From Paenibacillus peoriae KCTC 3763 (GTDB lineage Bacteria > Bacillota > Bacilli > Paenibacillales > Paenibacillaceae): a stretch of DNA of 64,000 nucleotides. Below, piece after piece: positions 16,906-26,791 of the stretch. The notes under the pieces are model-generated. The model was not told the DNA's origin. It made no database searches and saw nothing but the letters and a program-made list of their open reading frames with translations. Where the stretch lies: positions 619,289 through 683,288 of the forward strand of contig NZ_AGFX01000041.1 of assembly GCF_000236805.1 (NCBI RefSeq), given 5' to 3'. A program made the position numbers and the translations under genes. How positions within the stretch are numbered: the stretch's first letter is position 1; each line of letters begins with the position of its first letter.

Positions 16906-17919
16906 TTACCTCTTTTCCTTTTCCAAAAAGGGAACAAAAGGCGTTCCTTCGACGATATGCTTTTTTAACTTGTAAGCATCATATTTAATCGCAGATAAAT
17001 AGCTGACCTTCCGTTTAAGTGTGCCATGATCGAATACCTGCTTCATCCGATCTTCAAGCGCGGTGATAAATACATCGCGTCCCGTCCCATTTAAAATACA
17101 GTAATTATAATCCTTTTCAAAATGCTTATTAACTTGTATTCTTCGGTTGTTCACCAATTCAAAAATAGTACGGTACACCAGCAATGGCTTGAACGGCTCA
17201 GACAAATCCAGACTGAGGGAAAATCGTCGATCGCTCGGTTCATGCAGAAAACTGATACTCTGATCCAGATGGGTATGGTAAATTTGCGAAATCGTTTTCG
17301 TGTACAAAATGGTATTACCAAAGCTAATTAGTGCATTCAGCGGATTGTCCGGCGGGCGCTTGACCCGCTTATTCATTTTAAAGTCCTCGGGCAGGAATGT
17401 CTTAAATGTGTCGTAAAACCGTCTCCAAATCTCCCCTTCCACACTCAACAGTCTCGGAATATCCTCCATTTTATCTAATAATCGTGGTACATCTTTTTTC
17501 AGCCAGTCCAGATATGGTTTGATCTCCTTGTTGCCATGTTTATAATAGTGATACAGCACTTCATGGATGTTAGCTGCAATGGCACCAATAAAAGCAGCAG
17601 CAATAGGTATTCTTCTCTCCAAACAGGCTTTCGCTTGCAATAGCTTAACCTTACCGCTCACCCTTGCGTCCTTCGGATAAAAGGTGCCTCTAAAATGACC
17701 ATAGTAATCGAAGAAATGGACTGTAATCCCTGCCATCGACAGAAAAGACAGGAGCTTGCTGTTCAACGTTATCTCATTCAGCAAATATAGCTCCTTCAAT
17801 CCATGAATCGGCAGGTGTACGATCCCTCTTTCTTCACTCCGAAATGTCAGTGAATTATCTTCACGTCCCAAAGTGCCCGGAGTACGTATATATCTAGTAG
17901 ATGGCGCTGTTTTGGACAT
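16906..17919 (-). CDS. cas1: Cas1 integrase, type I-B
   Basis: A 337-residue spacer integrase with an N-terminal beta domain (1-85) and a C-terminal alpha catalytic domain. The metal ligands are visible: Glu in VEGEIWRRFYDTF, His in THLDQSISFLHEP, and the acidic pair in LDLSEPFKPLLVYR. Cas1 inserts new spacers at the leader-repeat junction with Cas2. It sits in the order cas4-cas1-cas2 typical of I-B loci, 18 bases after cas4. Confidence 0.97.
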   Translation of the reverse strand: MSKTAPSTRYIRTPGTLGREDNSLTFRSEERGIVHLPIHGLKELYLLNEITLNSKLLSFLSMAGITVHFFDYYGHFRGTFYPKDARVSGKVKLLQAKACLERRIPIAAAFIGAIAANIHEVLYHYYKHGNKEIKPYLDWLKKDVPRLLDKMEDIPRLLSVEGEIWRRFYDTFKTFLPEDFKMNKRVKRPPDNPLNALISFGNTILYTKTISQIYHTHLDQSISFLHEPSDRRFSLSLDLSEPFKPLLVYRTIFELVNNRRIQVNKHFEKDYNYCILNGTGRDVFITALEDRMKQVFDHGTLKRKVSYLSAIKYDAYKLKKHIVEGTPFVPFLEKEKR

Positions 17920-17937
17920 TTTTGTCGTCCTCCTTTC

Positions 17938-18432
17938 TTATAAAAAGCAGTAGGCAAGATAGGCGCAGCGGGTACATTTTTTCTCACGTATCGCCGGATC
18001 GGGCTGCTCCTGCTGTAAATATTGCTCCAACTCAGCCAACAACTGCTCCATCGCCTGTTCTGCCGCTTCATCCAGTTCCAGCTCTATCGTTTTACTAGCC
18101 TGTTTGTTGCGCTCGCTGAACTGGATTTTCCCCTTGCGCTCCATCCCTTTTTGCTTGAGTACATACATGTAATACAGCGTCTGCCATTTCGTTGCCTCTA
18201 CATCAGCGTCAGACTTTTTGATTTCGGTCACATAGTCGCTGGTCAGCTTGTCCACTTTGATGCCTTCTATTGCAACTTCGCGGTTTTTCTTCCCTTCACT
18301 TTGCAACTCATGCATGACCTTGCCGATTCGTACATCCTCACTGTCATCTTCAAAATTCATCCCGTTGGCAAACAACCAGCATTGTCTACGGCAGTGTACA
18401 TAATAGTTCACCAACGTTCCGGTAATTCTCAT
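17938..18432 (-). CDS. cas4: Cas4 Fe-S exonuclease
   Basis: A 164-residue RecB-family nuclease that trims prespacers and selects the PAM during adaptation. Iron-sulphur cysteines are seen at the N-terminus (HCRRQCW) and the C-terminus (KKCTRCAYLAYC). The RecB core has Asp in KVDKLTSDY and the EIK of VTEIKKS, and then a Gln/Tyr helix (WQTLYYMYVL). The start overlaps the cas3 stop by four bases (ATGA), indicating translational coupling. Confidence 0.95.
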   Translation of the reverse strand: MRITGTLVNYYVHCRRQCWLFANGMNFEDDSEDVRIGKVMHELQSEGKKNREVAIEGIKVDKLTSDYVTEIKKSDADVEATKWQTLYYMYVLKQKGMERKGKIQFSERNKQASKTIELELDEAAEQAMEQLLAELEQYLQQEQPDPAIREKKCTRCAYLAYCFL

Positions 18433-21140
18433 AGCAAAAGCCTCTCTTCATCTTCCTTATACCTGGCACGATTAAACTTCTTGGTATTCGTCTTCTCGTC
18501 CATATCCATATATTGTTCACCCTGCTCCACGAAATACAAAGTACCTACACTATAAGTGTATATCCCCGGCTTTACCTTTCCCCATTTTGCATACATGTGG
18601 GGAACCAGATAAATAAAAGTAAAGTTATTCATTTGAGCACGCACCACAGACAAGCGAATCATTCTTTCTGAATAGTCCATTTCCAACCGCTTGTCTGACA
18701 ATCTAACAAACTCATCCCACACATCTTGACCGTTCAGCGGGGGAGCGTCTTTCATTGGACAGGTATAGTTCAAGAACAGCGTCACACTTTGATCTGGTAT
18801 GAGGTCCATATGCTTTTGTACATCTGGAAATTCAAGTTTCTGTACTTTTTGGGTAAAGTCGCTCCAATGCTGTTGATCCGGTTTTTCACGAGACTTGTTG
18901 ATTTCATGAATAACATTCTCATAAAATCCACTAAAATCCTTACTTACAAGCATTTTTTGATACGCTTCTTCCTTGAGATCAAATGCAACACGCAAGTCGT
19001 TTTTATATATACCGCTCGCCTGATCACAATCAAAGAAATAAGCCTGGCAGTAGTCACGCAGACAAGAACGATTCAGTCGTCCCAAAAATTGCTCCTCGCT
19101 ATCCAGCAAAGAAATATCTTTAAAGCCCACATCCATATCAATATCTACCCCGGCTTCAATCACCTGTGTTGCTACAACGATCACATCACTCAAATAAAAG
19201 CTCCCATGTTCGTCCTTCCCCAATTTCTGCAACAGCTCTTGGCGATAGGAGAAGCTATCATCCCCGGTAAGCTCATAAACGTCAAAGCCCAAATTCTGCT
19301 CTAGCAGCAGATTATAAAATTGGCGTGCCGTCTTTTTCTTGATAAACTCGATCAGCACCCTGTTCCCTTGCCCATCTTGCTCTCGCTGCTTGATTACAGA
19401 TTCAACATGCTCCAATACTTGTTCCGGCTGCATCTTGCCCTGTTTCAACAAATTAAAATCCAGCTTCACGCGCTCTCTAAACAACGAATGGGTAAAATAA
19501 CGATCCCGGTTCTGCACCAGTGTATAGGTTTGTATTGCCTCCTCATGATCCTGCTGCTCCAGTAACAAATCCAGATTCGGCAAGGTAGCGGACATGATAA
19601 TAATTTTAATGTTGAGAATATCCGCAAAGGATCGTAGAAAATGAATAATCTCCTTCCACAATTCATTTCGGTAGCTCTGAATTTCGTCCAGTACAATGAC
19701 ACTATTGCATAAATGGGCGAAGGCTAGATTGGCCTCTCGTCCTGTCCCAAATAGATAATTAAAAAAGTTCACGTGAGAAGTCAGTGTCACCGGATATTGC
19801 AGCAATTGACGCTCCAACAGCACCCTTTTGAAATCCGTGTTGTCTGGCTCCGTGTCCTTCCCTTCCAAAGCAGCTTCTGCCTCTAGTTCTCCCTCAGTCA
19901 CCATCGGAGTAATTGAATTAATAACTTCCACCCGATAGCCGTTTACCTGCTCCTTGTGGAAAATTCCATTCAGCGTCTGTCTCGTCTGCTCGATCAGAGA
20001 GTTGAACGGAAATACATAAATTAACTTGTTCAGTCCCAAGCCGCTATTCAGCAAATGTAGTGCCAAATTTATAGACATGTTGGTTTTACCTGAACCCGTA
20101 GGGGCTTCGAGATAAAAAACAGGCTCTTGCAGCCGCTCCAACAGCCGTCTTTCTGTTTCGATAAACAACGCCGCCCGTAGCTGATTCATCTCAGACAAGC
20201 CAGAGGCATCAGGATTTTGGCGATAGGACTCAATCCCCTGCACAATTCCCGTCTGACGATAAGCCTCCAGTATGGGCTCCAGTGGTAGACGTTCTCCAAA
20301 ATAATGCATCTCCGGTACTTGCTGCTCTATATATTGATACGTCGCCCGAAAATCCGATGCGACCATCGTGGAGTACAGTAGCTCGACCAACACATAGAAA
20401 GGAAAAGGCCTGTGTATTTTATTTTGACGTTTATTGCCTTCCAGACGGATGCATCCAAATACGTTATCATTCTGTAGCAAGTCCTGCTGATCACGATAAT
20501 AGCGAATGTAATCAGGATTCTCTTTGATCCGGTTATATTGATTTTTTATTTTCAACTCAAATTCGTTGATCTGCCCTCCCATATCTTCATCCATGTTTCC
20601 TAGATACGTATGGTGGCGGGAGATCGTATACGCGAATGAATATAAAAGATGATGCAGGAATGCAAGTACTTTGCGTTTATGCTTCTTACGGTTTGGATAT
20701 AGTTCTGTTGTATCATGCCATTCCTGCACCTGTCGCAAATGAATATGCAAGTAAAGCACAGCAGACAGCATGGAATGGTTACTGTCTCCCAACTCAGCGT
20801 TCCTTTTAACTTCATTGTTCTTCATTTTGATACGTTGGAAGGCCGGGTTCACCTTGCCAAGATCATGCAAATAAATGGCTTGTCTAAAATAGTACATGAT
20901 CATTAGCCTTAATGATTCATCCAGCGGTTCTCCATCTATGCCGAGACGATCCAGCGCCCTATGTACCGCAGCTTCCACACCATTATCCCTCATCAGTATC
21001 TCAGCATGTTGCATGACCAGATCGCTATGCTCCTCCAGCATTTCATCCTGTTGAAGCCCCTCTTCTTTTGCCGTGTGCGCCTTCAGCCTCCCTTTCCCTT
21101 CCTCCGTTAGCCAATGCTGTATGGATACATGAATACGCAA
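18429..21140 (-). CDS. cas3: Cas3 HD nuclease-helicase, type I-B
   Basis: A 903-residue fusion of an HD nuclease (about 40-260, with YLHDLGKVNPAFQR and NHSMLSAVLYLH) and an SF2 helicase. The helicase has Walker A APTGSGKTNMS, DEIQSY in place of DExH, motif III MSATLP, and GRLNR in motif VI. It unwinds and degrades target DNA after Cascade binding. The TTG start at 21140 has GAGGG eight bases upstream. A terminator-like hairpin lies in the 123-base gap to cas5, so cas3-cas4-cas1-cas2 may be expressed separately from the Cascade genes. Confidence 0.97.
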   Translation of the reverse strand: MRIHVSIQHWLTEEGKGRLKAHTAKEEGLQQDEMLEEHSDLVMQHAEILMRDNGVEAAVHRALDRLGIDGEPLDESLRLMIMYYFRQAIYLHDLGKVNPAFQRIKMKNNEVKRNAELGDSNHSMLSAVLYLHIHLRQVQEWHDTTELYPNRKKHKRKVLAFLHHLLYSFAYTISRHHTYLGNMDEDMGGQINEFELKIKNQYNRIKENPDYIRYYRDQQDLLQNDNVFGCIRLEGNKRQNKIHRPFPFYVLVELLYSTMVASDFRATYQYIEQQVPEMHYFGERLPLEPILEAYRQTGIVQGIESYRQNPDASGLSEMNQLRAALFIETERRLLERLQEPVFYLEAPTGSGKTNMSINLALHLLNSGLGLNKLIYVFPFNSLIEQTRQTLNGIFHKEQVNGYRVEVINSITPMVTEGELEAEAALEGKDTEPDNTDFKRVLLERQLLQYPVTLTSHVNFFNYLFGTGREANLAFAHLCNSVIVLDEIQSYRNELWKEIIHFLRSFADILNIKIIIMSATLPNLDLLLEQQDHEEAIQTYTLVQNRDRYFTHSLFRERVKLDFNLLKQGKMQPEQVLEHVESVIKQREQDGQGNRVLIEFIKKKTARQFYNLLLEQNLGFDVYELTGDDSFSYRQELLQKLGKDEHGSFYLSDVIVVATQVIEAGVDIDMDVGFKDISLLDSEEQFLGRLNRSCLRDYCQAYFFDCDQASGIYKNDLRVAFDLKEEAYQKMLVSKDFSGFYENVIHEINKSREKPDQQHWSDFTQKVQKLEFPDVQKHMDLIPDQSVTLFLNYTCPMKDAPPLNGQDVWDEFVRLSDKRLEMDYSERMIRLSVVRAQMNNFTFIYLVPHMYAKWGKVKPGIYTYSVGTLYFVEQGEQYMDMDEKTNTKKFNRARYKEDEERLLL

Positions 21141-21182
21141 TTCGTCTTCCCTCTTTTCCTTGGGTACAATTTAAAAAAATCC

Positions 21183-21230
21183 ATATAAAAAACCGGGCGC
21201 TCCCCATCCTGACAATGGAGAATACCCGGT
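21183..21230 (-). terminator. terminator-like hairpin inside the cas operon
   Basis: On the minus strand ACCGGG pairs with CCCGGT, with inner TCTCC/GGAG pairing, and is followed at once by TTTTTTATAT. It lies between the cas5 stop and the cas3 start, in the same direction as both. Confidence 0.75.
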
Positions 21231-21263
21231 GTTGATTCCATCTACGAAAGCGACTGCCCTTTT

Positions 21264-22064
21264 TTAGATAAAATACAAGGTGCGGTCATTGTCAGCATCC
21301 CGGTACATTTTTTGTAGATCTTCGGCTTTCAGCTCATCTGTATCTATTTCCTGATTAGAAAATACAAGCGGCTCCAGAATGTAACCGTTGTTGGCTGTAT
21401 TCAGCCCTACGGGGAGATACTCTTGCAAGTAGGATTGCATTTGATCATCTTTCACATATCCTCCCGTATCCACAAGTACATGTGCAGCCCGGAGGGAGTC
21501 GATATATTCCGGTTCACTCGCTGGCTCCAACTCAACTAATCGAGCCTTGGATATCGTAGCCGGATGATCATTTTTCCCCAGATAAGGAATGTATTCAGCC
21601 TTGGAATGCTGTACATAATCTGCAAGCCGATCAAATACCTCCCGATCTACTCCCCCATCATCTGCCACGTAGATCGTCCAGCGTGGACGCTCCAACCATT
21701 GCTCTCGCACATTCAGCACACCGCCCTCTTCCTGGCTTGCATAACCGACTGTGTTGTTGAAAATCTGGATTTTTTTCGAAAAATATCCTCGATCCCCGTG
21801 TGGCACGATGCTCACCGATGCATGACGAAACACCTCATAAAATTCAGGGTACGGCATCGCCGGATTATCCTGCTTGGCTTTACCGCCCAACGCCATATTC
21901 CGTTCATACTGCTGCGTATAGCCGCCAAGTCCGAGTACCGCACCGAGCAAGCCATATAATGCAACCTTGTGGATATGACTGTATGTAAAATACGCATATA
22001 CGTTAACATCCGGCTTTTTAAAAAACGCTGTTTCTCCGCTCAACTCAAAGCATAACGCCTGCAT
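21264..22064 (-). CDS. cas5: Cas5b Cascade subunit
   Basis: A 266-residue RAMP-fold protein of the Hmari-type Cas5 family. The N-terminus MQALCFELSGETAFFKKPDVN, with the Gly-rich YGLLGAVLGLGGY, is characteristic. Cas5 caps the 5' handle of the crRNA in Cascade. GGGAGG is eight bases before the ATG. It follows cas7 closely and is the last gene before the internal terminator. Confidence 0.93.
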   Translation of the reverse strand: MQALCFELSGETAFFKKPDVNVYAYFTYSHIHKVALYGLLGAVLGLGGYTQQYERNMALGGKAKQDNPAMPYPEFYEVFRHASVSIVPHGDRGYFSKKIQIFNNTVGYASQEEGGVLNVREQWLERPRWTIYVADDGGVDREVFDRLADYVQHSKAEYIPYLGKNDHPATISKARLVELEPASEPEYIDSLRAAHVLVDTGGYVKDDQMQSYLQEYLPVGLNTANNGYILEPLVFSNQEIDTDELKAEDLQKMYRDADNDRTLYFI

Positions 22065-22098
22065 GCTTTCTTCCCTCCTTCCCCGATGTAATCATCCT

Positions 22099-23103
22099 CT
22101 AGCCTTGAGGAAGCTCGCTGCGTGTAAAGATGTTAAACGTCCGCAGCCCCGGAAAATCCAGCTCTACACGCGATGCATACGGATTAACGTATAATTCTAC
22201 TGTTTCAATTTCCTCGTTTACATCGTTCAAAAGCGGTGCAAGGGCCGACAAATCATAAACCGTCTGCTCTCCATCCTTGTCCTTATCTACCTTCACATAA
22301 GGGTCCAAATTCGGTAAATACGCCGGGCTCCCCGCTTTAAATTCCACAAATAGGGCAAAAGCATTTTCCGCACCGGATTTACTGTTGGTATTTTGCAAAG
22401 TAGCCCCGGTCAAAGCTCCCGTTTTGAAGGCCTGATATGCTTCCTCCGTATACCCTTCAAAACCCTCGGCTGCCAGCAGTTCCACATAGTGATCATAATG
22501 CTTCGGATTGACGGAAAAAGGATATACATAATGGGATTCATCCACCGTTCTCTTTTTACCAATCGAGGTGGCGTCATTGTCCTCGCTCTTTTCATTTGAG
22601 TTACGAAACGGAGATAAAATATCCTGTACCTCCAGATTCGACCAATCAAATTTATTAAAGCCCTGACCAATTTGTACCGGACCAGCAAGACCAATATTCT
22701 GATCCTTCACCGCAAACGTTGCACCAAAATTCATCACATCCACACATTGAAACAGCTTGCCCAGCACTTCACGTGAATTTTTGGATACTTCTTCACCGAA
22801 AAGATATTCATAACGTTCTGCGAGATTACGAGGCTGGAGCTTCTCTTCTTTCCCTTTATCCGCATCCTTTGCCTTGTCCGCCTTCTTGTCCTTGCCGCTG
22901 CTCACTTTATACGAACGAATATACAGTACCTTCTGGCCTTCCTCTGCCCATAAGCGCTTGATGCTGTATTTTAACGCCTTGTCGCTACCAAAAATTTGGC
23001 CCGTGCTGGTTGTCTTTGGCTGCCCGCTAAAGTCTGCATTCCAGTTCGCCATCCGGCTGACAATCCCGATTAGTCCTACCACACGATTAGTTTTCTTCGC
23101 CAT
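22099..23103 (-). CDS. cas7: Cas7b (Csh2-type) Cascade backbone
   Basis: About 334 residues from the ATG at 23103 (MAKKTNRVVGLIGIVSRMA), which overlaps the cas8 stop by 17 bases. The frame is open further upstream inside cas8 but that part is not coding. Family markers are NADFSGQPKTTSTGQIFGSDKALKY split over residues 20-45, and NFGATFAV in the middle. Multiple copies of Cas7 coat the crRNA spacer and form the Cascade filament. A Lys/Asp/Glu-rich charged insertion occurs near residues 65-85. Confidence 0.92.
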   Translation of the reverse strand: MAKKTNRVVGLIGIVSRMANWNADFSGQPKTTSTGQIFGSDKALKYSIKRLWAEEGQKVLYIRSYKVSSGKDKKADKAKDADKGKEEKLQPRNLAERYEYLFGEEVSKNSREVLGKLFQCVDVMNFGATFAVKDQNIGLAGPVQIGQGFNKFDWSNLEVQDILSPFRNSNEKSEDNDATSIGKKRTVDESHYVYPFSVNPKHYDHYVELLAAEGFEGYTEEAYQAFKTGALTGATLQNTNSKSGAENAFALFVEFKAGSPAYLPNLDPYVKVDKDKDGEQTVYDLSALAPLLNDVNEEIETVELYVNPYASRVELDFPGLRTFNIFTRSELPQG

Positions 23104-25147
23104 GTCCGTTCTCCCCTTCGCTGCTTGGTTTCTCGTTCTCGCCTTTTTTCCAGAACCAGTTGTCCGAAAATAACCCTGCCAGGAACATTTCTCTTGCATC
23201 TTCATGCTGGAATTCCTTATCCGGCTGGTATCCATAAATCTGGCCTAAAGCCCAATTTAATTTAGTATATTTCAGCAGTATTTTGTGGCGATGCAAATGA
23301 TACGCTTCTTCGATACGTCTCTTAAGCTGTCCACTGCGCTTTGCCATGAAAAAAGGCCCGAGTAAATCTCCTTTTTTCTGCTGGGCTTCAGACTGACTTT
23401 TCAAATAAAAAGCAAGTTGTCCCGCCAAATAATAAAACTCATCATCTGTTACTACATAGATCGGCTCTGGATAGGCTGTCTGGTCCGTTTGCCCTGCTCC
23501 ATCTGCGTTTTCCTTCTGTTTCCGCTTATCCAAGGTGTCCAGCTTTTCTTTGAGTTTATTAGACACTTCAATCAGACGATTTCCCATAGCTGTGTATTCC
23601 TCCCCTTCCAAATGAGCCATTAGCGAAAGTCTTACATTCATCGCATCGGCCAACCCACTCAGATCCAGCTTCGACTTCTCTTGCCCTGCTGGTTCTACCC
23701 GCAGTAGCTGTTCCTCCAACAGACGAAGCGTTACCCGTGCAAATTGAGAACGGATCGCGGCGGTCGTTCCCTTGAAAAACCAGTCATGGAAGCCCTTTTT
23801 GCTCTGCATAAATAATGCAACCATCCCACTGGTAAAATCCTTTTCTCTCGCCTTCGGCTCATCTTGAAGAAAATCACCGTTCATCCGTCCGCGAAAAAAG
23901 CGTCTGCTGATTTCCTTTTGCAGCTGCTCCACATTTTCCAGATAGCCGTAATCCTTCACAAACGCTTCGCCATCATTATTTTTGGTCATCAGACCCAGTG
24001 CATTCTTGAGCCGAATATTAACATAAACCTGTTTGGAAAAAGGTACATTTTCATAGTCCTGTATTTCGTTATCCTTGCCCTCCACGTAAACAAAAAAGTA
24101 GCCTTCTGCTGCGTCCGAGATACTTTTGGAAAAATCCGTATAATAGCTAAACTTGTTCATTCTGAACTTAGGTTGAGAAATAAGCCATTCGGTCGCTTCC
24201 TTTACCCGTAATGCTTCCTCCAATGATAAGCGGACAGGCGCACCAACTCGCATTGTTTTATGCTCCAAATATGGCTTCTTACTGTTCATGCTCATGTTAA
24301 AACCGGGAAGACCTGTCAAAGATCCGTCTACCATTTGGTTATAGTCATTACTATTAAAGATTTTTGGGATGGTATATAGCAAATATTCATAGCCATACAT
24401 TTCGTCCCATGAATACAAGCTGGAAGATTCGTTAAATAGGTTACTGTTAGATGAGTTAAGTGGAGTAAACTCTGAGGTGAAAAAGATTTTAACGTAATTC
24501 TTAAAAGGAATGGTTCGGATATGTTCAATGAGAGCCGACAGGTTTGTAGCGTACCATTGTTCAATCTGTGCAATACTTGTCTGGCGCTGCTCACTTACGA
24601 GATATTTCAGTGCCGGAGCGTAATCGGTTTGGGAGAAAAATTGCTGCGTAGAACTTGTGAAGATAGTCTCGGTGCTGCTTTCCTTACTGACTTTCTTGCT
24701 GCTAGTCTTCTTGGTACCTATCAGCTCATCCCACTTTTTCTGCACCTCTGCTGCCTGAGTCTTGTCCAGAAAACGGGCCACATGTGCTTGCATCGCCGTA
24801 GTTCCATCCGTCTGCGTTTCGGCTAAAAATACATCCCGTTTGGCATATAGCGTATACGGATTATTGGAATGGAGCTGCTTACCGGGGTCTACCGCTTTGT
24901 TCATGGTGATCAGAGAGCTCACATAATCTTTTTGTTGGAACCACTCAAAAAGCTTATTGTGTGCTAGATCAGGTTCTTCTTTGGTAATGATCATATGTTC
25001 GCTATCAAACTGGCTGACCTGTTCATTCCAGCTTTGATCTAATCGCAGGCGAATATACAGCCCTTCCTTGGGGCGGTGCCTATCAAATGTAATGTTCGGA
25101 AACTCTTTCTTTGCCAATAGATAGCTGTTGGTCAAATCCTTTAGCAT
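23087..25147 (-). CDS. cas8b: Cas8b (TM1802/Csh1-type) large Cascade subunit
   Basis: A 686-residue protein in the position and size of the TM1802-type large subunit. The large subunit recognises the PAM and recruits Cas3. Sequence is highly variable in this family and no catalytic motif is expected. Seen features are an N-terminal block MLKDLTNSYLLAKKEFPNI, a Ser/Thr/Lys-rich loop (about residues 145-160, KKTSSKKVSKESST) and a charged C-terminal tail. AAAGGAGG is eight bases before the ATG. The gene lies between cas6 and cas7. Confidence 0.88.
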   Translation of the reverse strand: MLKDLTNSYLLAKKEFPNITFDRHRPKEGLYIRLRLDQSWNEQVSQFDSEHMIITKEEPDLAHNKLFEWFQQKDYVSSLITMNKAVDPGKQLHSNNPYTLYAKRDVFLAETQTDGTTAMQAHVARFLDKTQAAEVQKKWDELIGTKKTSSKKVSKESSTETIFTSSTQQFFSQTDYAPALKYLVSEQRQTSIAQIEQWYATNLSALIEHIRTIPFKNYVKIFFTSEFTPLNSSNSNLFNESSSLYSWDEMYGYEYLLYTIPKIFNSNDYNQMVDGSLTGLPGFNMSMNSKKPYLEHKTMRVGAPVRLSLEEALRVKEATEWLISQPKFRMNKFSYYTDFSKSISDAAEGYFFVYVEGKDNEIQDYENVPFSKQVYVNIRLKNALGLMTKNNDGEAFVKDYGYLENVEQLQKEISRRFFRGRMNGDFLQDEPKAREKDFTSGMVALFMQSKKGFHDWFFKGTTAAIRSQFARVTLRLLEEQLLRVEPAGQEKSKLDLSGLADAMNVRLSLMAHLEGEEYTAMGNRLIEVSNKLKEKLDTLDKRKQKENADGAGQTDQTAYPEPIYVVTDDEFYYLAGQLAFYLKSQSEAQQKKGDLLGPFFMAKRSGQLKRRIEEAYHLHRHKILLKYTKLNWALGQIYGYQPDKEFQHEDAREMFLAGLFSDNWFWKKGENEKPSSEGENGHGEEN

Positions 25148-25168
25148 CCCTTGCGCCTCCTTTCCGCG

Positions 25169-25873
25169 TTATTCCAATCCCTTGGCGATGCAAAAGCCTG
25201 CCCCAAGGATGCTATTTTTTTCTGCCGCTCCTGAGCCTAACGCAACATTCGCCAGCATTTGTGAATGTTCGTCTGCTCTGACAAGCAGCCGTAGTTTATT
25301 ACCTAGTAGCTTGCGTCCTTTATAGGCTAAGGCAATCGGTTTATGGTTCAACACCTGAATCCCTTCCACAAAAGGCTTCTCCAGTCGAATAGGCTGATCT
25401 GGATACAGATGATTATATTTCTTCTCCGCGTTAGCATGAATCCGTTGCAGTAAAAGCTCTACACTCAGGCCGGGTACCCACGGCTTGCCTTCAATGGTTA
25501 CAATAGCAGGGGTGACAGTGGTAAGCTCGATAATATGCGCCAGCTTCTTGGACTGCACAGGGGATGCGGCGATAAACTGGAAATATTCATCCTCCTGTAA
25601 GGCTTGCAGTGCTGCCGATATTCGACGTAACGTAATCTCTAAGGAACTGCGGATCGTAATGACGTATACACGACCTTGCTTGTATACCCCCGCCTTTTCA
25701 CGCGGAAAAGGTGATCCGAATGTATAGTGCTTGTATTCCTTGTCGTAGTGCGTCTGCTTCAACGCTTCGTCCTTCAACCCAGCCCGACCAATCCACGCTC
25801 CGATACGCTCCGGTATCTCCAGATGATGAGATGATTGTTTTATTAACGTTGTTATATGAATTTCGTAATACAC
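25169..25873 (-). CDS. cas6: Cas6 CRISPR RNA endoribonuclease
   Basis: About 234 residues from the GTG at 25873, which has GGAGGTGA five bases upstream. The tandem RAMP fold ends in the Gly-rich loop of the family (ALGSGAAEKNSILGAGFC, usually GxGxxxxxGxG). A candidate catalytic His is in the N-terminal half. Cas6 cuts the repeat to leave the 8-nt handle, here predicted as AUUGAAAU. It is the first gene of the operon behind a strong promoter. Confidence 0.92.
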   Translation of the reverse strand: MYYEIHITTLIKQSSHHLEIPERIGAWIGRAGLKDEALKQTHYDKEYKHYTFGSPFPREKAGVYKQGRVYVITIRSSLEITLRRISAALQALQEDEYFQFIAASPVQSKKLAHIIELTTVTPAIVTIEGKPWVPGLSVELLLQRIHANAEKKYNHLYPDQPIRLEKPFVEGIQVLNHKPIALAYKGRKLLGNKLRLLVRADEHSQMLANVALGSGAAEKNSILGAGFCIAKGLE

Positions 25874-25899
25874 TATATTCACCTCCTGACTTGATATAG

Positions 25900-25928
25900 A
25901 GTATAGACCTTGCCCCATGATTTGTAAA
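25900..25928 (-). promoter_or_regulatory. promoter of the cas operon
   Basis: On the minus strand a TTTACA -35 (25923-25928), a 17-base spacer and a TATACT -10 (25900-25905) lie 27 bases from the cas6 GTG. Both boxes match consensus at five of six positions. Confidence 0.75.
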
Positions 25929-26123
25929 TATTTTTTTCATTATACTTCTATATTTTAAAATAAGATTCGACGGTACTTAGAACGCTACACGTGCAGATTG
26001 TTCTTCCGATTGCTGTTATCTCCGGATTTTCTGGATTGTATAAACCCATCAAGGGTTAAAATCCGGGGATAAAGGCAAACGCTTACGCTTCTCCAGAACA
26101 ATTTTGCCCGCTTCGCTGCTTAG

Positions 26124-26615
26124 GACTGAGTATATTTCATGTTGTGGTTAAAGTTTACGTACTGGCAGGAAGCCTACGTGGTCAGTTACATTTCAATACA
26201 TCTCATGTTGTGGTTAAAGAGACCAGGTAAAGCCGAGGAAGCATGGGAATACAAAAATTTCAATACATCTCATGTTGTGGTTAAAGACAGCCCGGCTGTG
26301 AGAGACTTTGCAAACAAAGGGTATTTCAATACATCTCATGTTGTGGTTAAAGAAAGAAGCCTGACGGAACGCTTGGTTATTTTGCTCTATTTCAATACAT
26401 CTCATGTTGTGGTTAAAGTTATTCATGTTGCGTTTGAAGATACCGATCAACCAATTTCAATACATCTCATGTTGTGGTTAAAGATCCCTCCGGCTACCTG
26501 TTTTGAAATTTTCAGGCAAATTTCAATACATCTCATGTTGTGGTTAAAGTCAAAATGACACCATAAAAAAACTCAATCCATAGGGATTTCAATACATCTC
26601 ATGTTGTGGTTAAAG
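26124..26615 (-). CRISPR. CRISPR array 2 (8 repeats, 7 spacers)
   Basis: Repeats begin at 26124 (degenerate in its left half), 26190, 26257, 26323, 26389, 26454, 26520 and 26586. The last seven are identical to the canonical repeat of array 1. Spacers are 35-37 bp. The leader is on the right. The array lies upstream of the cas promoter and points towards it, so read-through could enter the cas operon. Confidence 0.98.
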
Positions 26616-26791
26616 GGCTAGTAAAATCAAGCTTTCTAAAATCGCAATGTGGTTATTTTACTACAGCCACAAGGGTTTCGCAATTTTTTCCCAACCGTAG
26701 GTCGCTTCTTGCCAAGTGTTAAGAAAAATAGCTGTATCCCCTGTGGTTCTAAGAATTCCCCTCTCTCTAGCTAGTTATAAGGTTGGGAAAA
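26616..26791 (-). promoter_or_regulatory. leader of CRISPR array 2 with crRNA promoter
   Basis: The minus-strand promoter has TTGCGA (26678-26683), 17 bases, and TAAAAT (26655-26660). The inverted repeat TTTTCCCAACC (26686-26696) / GGTTGGGAAAA (26781-26791) spans 106 bp. The proximal block is nearly identical to the other leaders. Confidence 0.8.

Noticed and set aside
22099-23235. Cas7 start at 23235 giving 378 residues
   Set aside because: The first 44 codons lie inside cas8 and have no family similarity; the ATG at 23103 fits the Cas7 N-terminus.
18429-25873. Possibility of a type I-C or I-A system
   Set aside because: The order cas6-cas8-cas7-cas5-cas3-cas4-cas1-cas2 with a fused HD-helicase Cas3, a separate Cas6 and a TM1802-size large subunit fits I-B; I-C lacks cas6.
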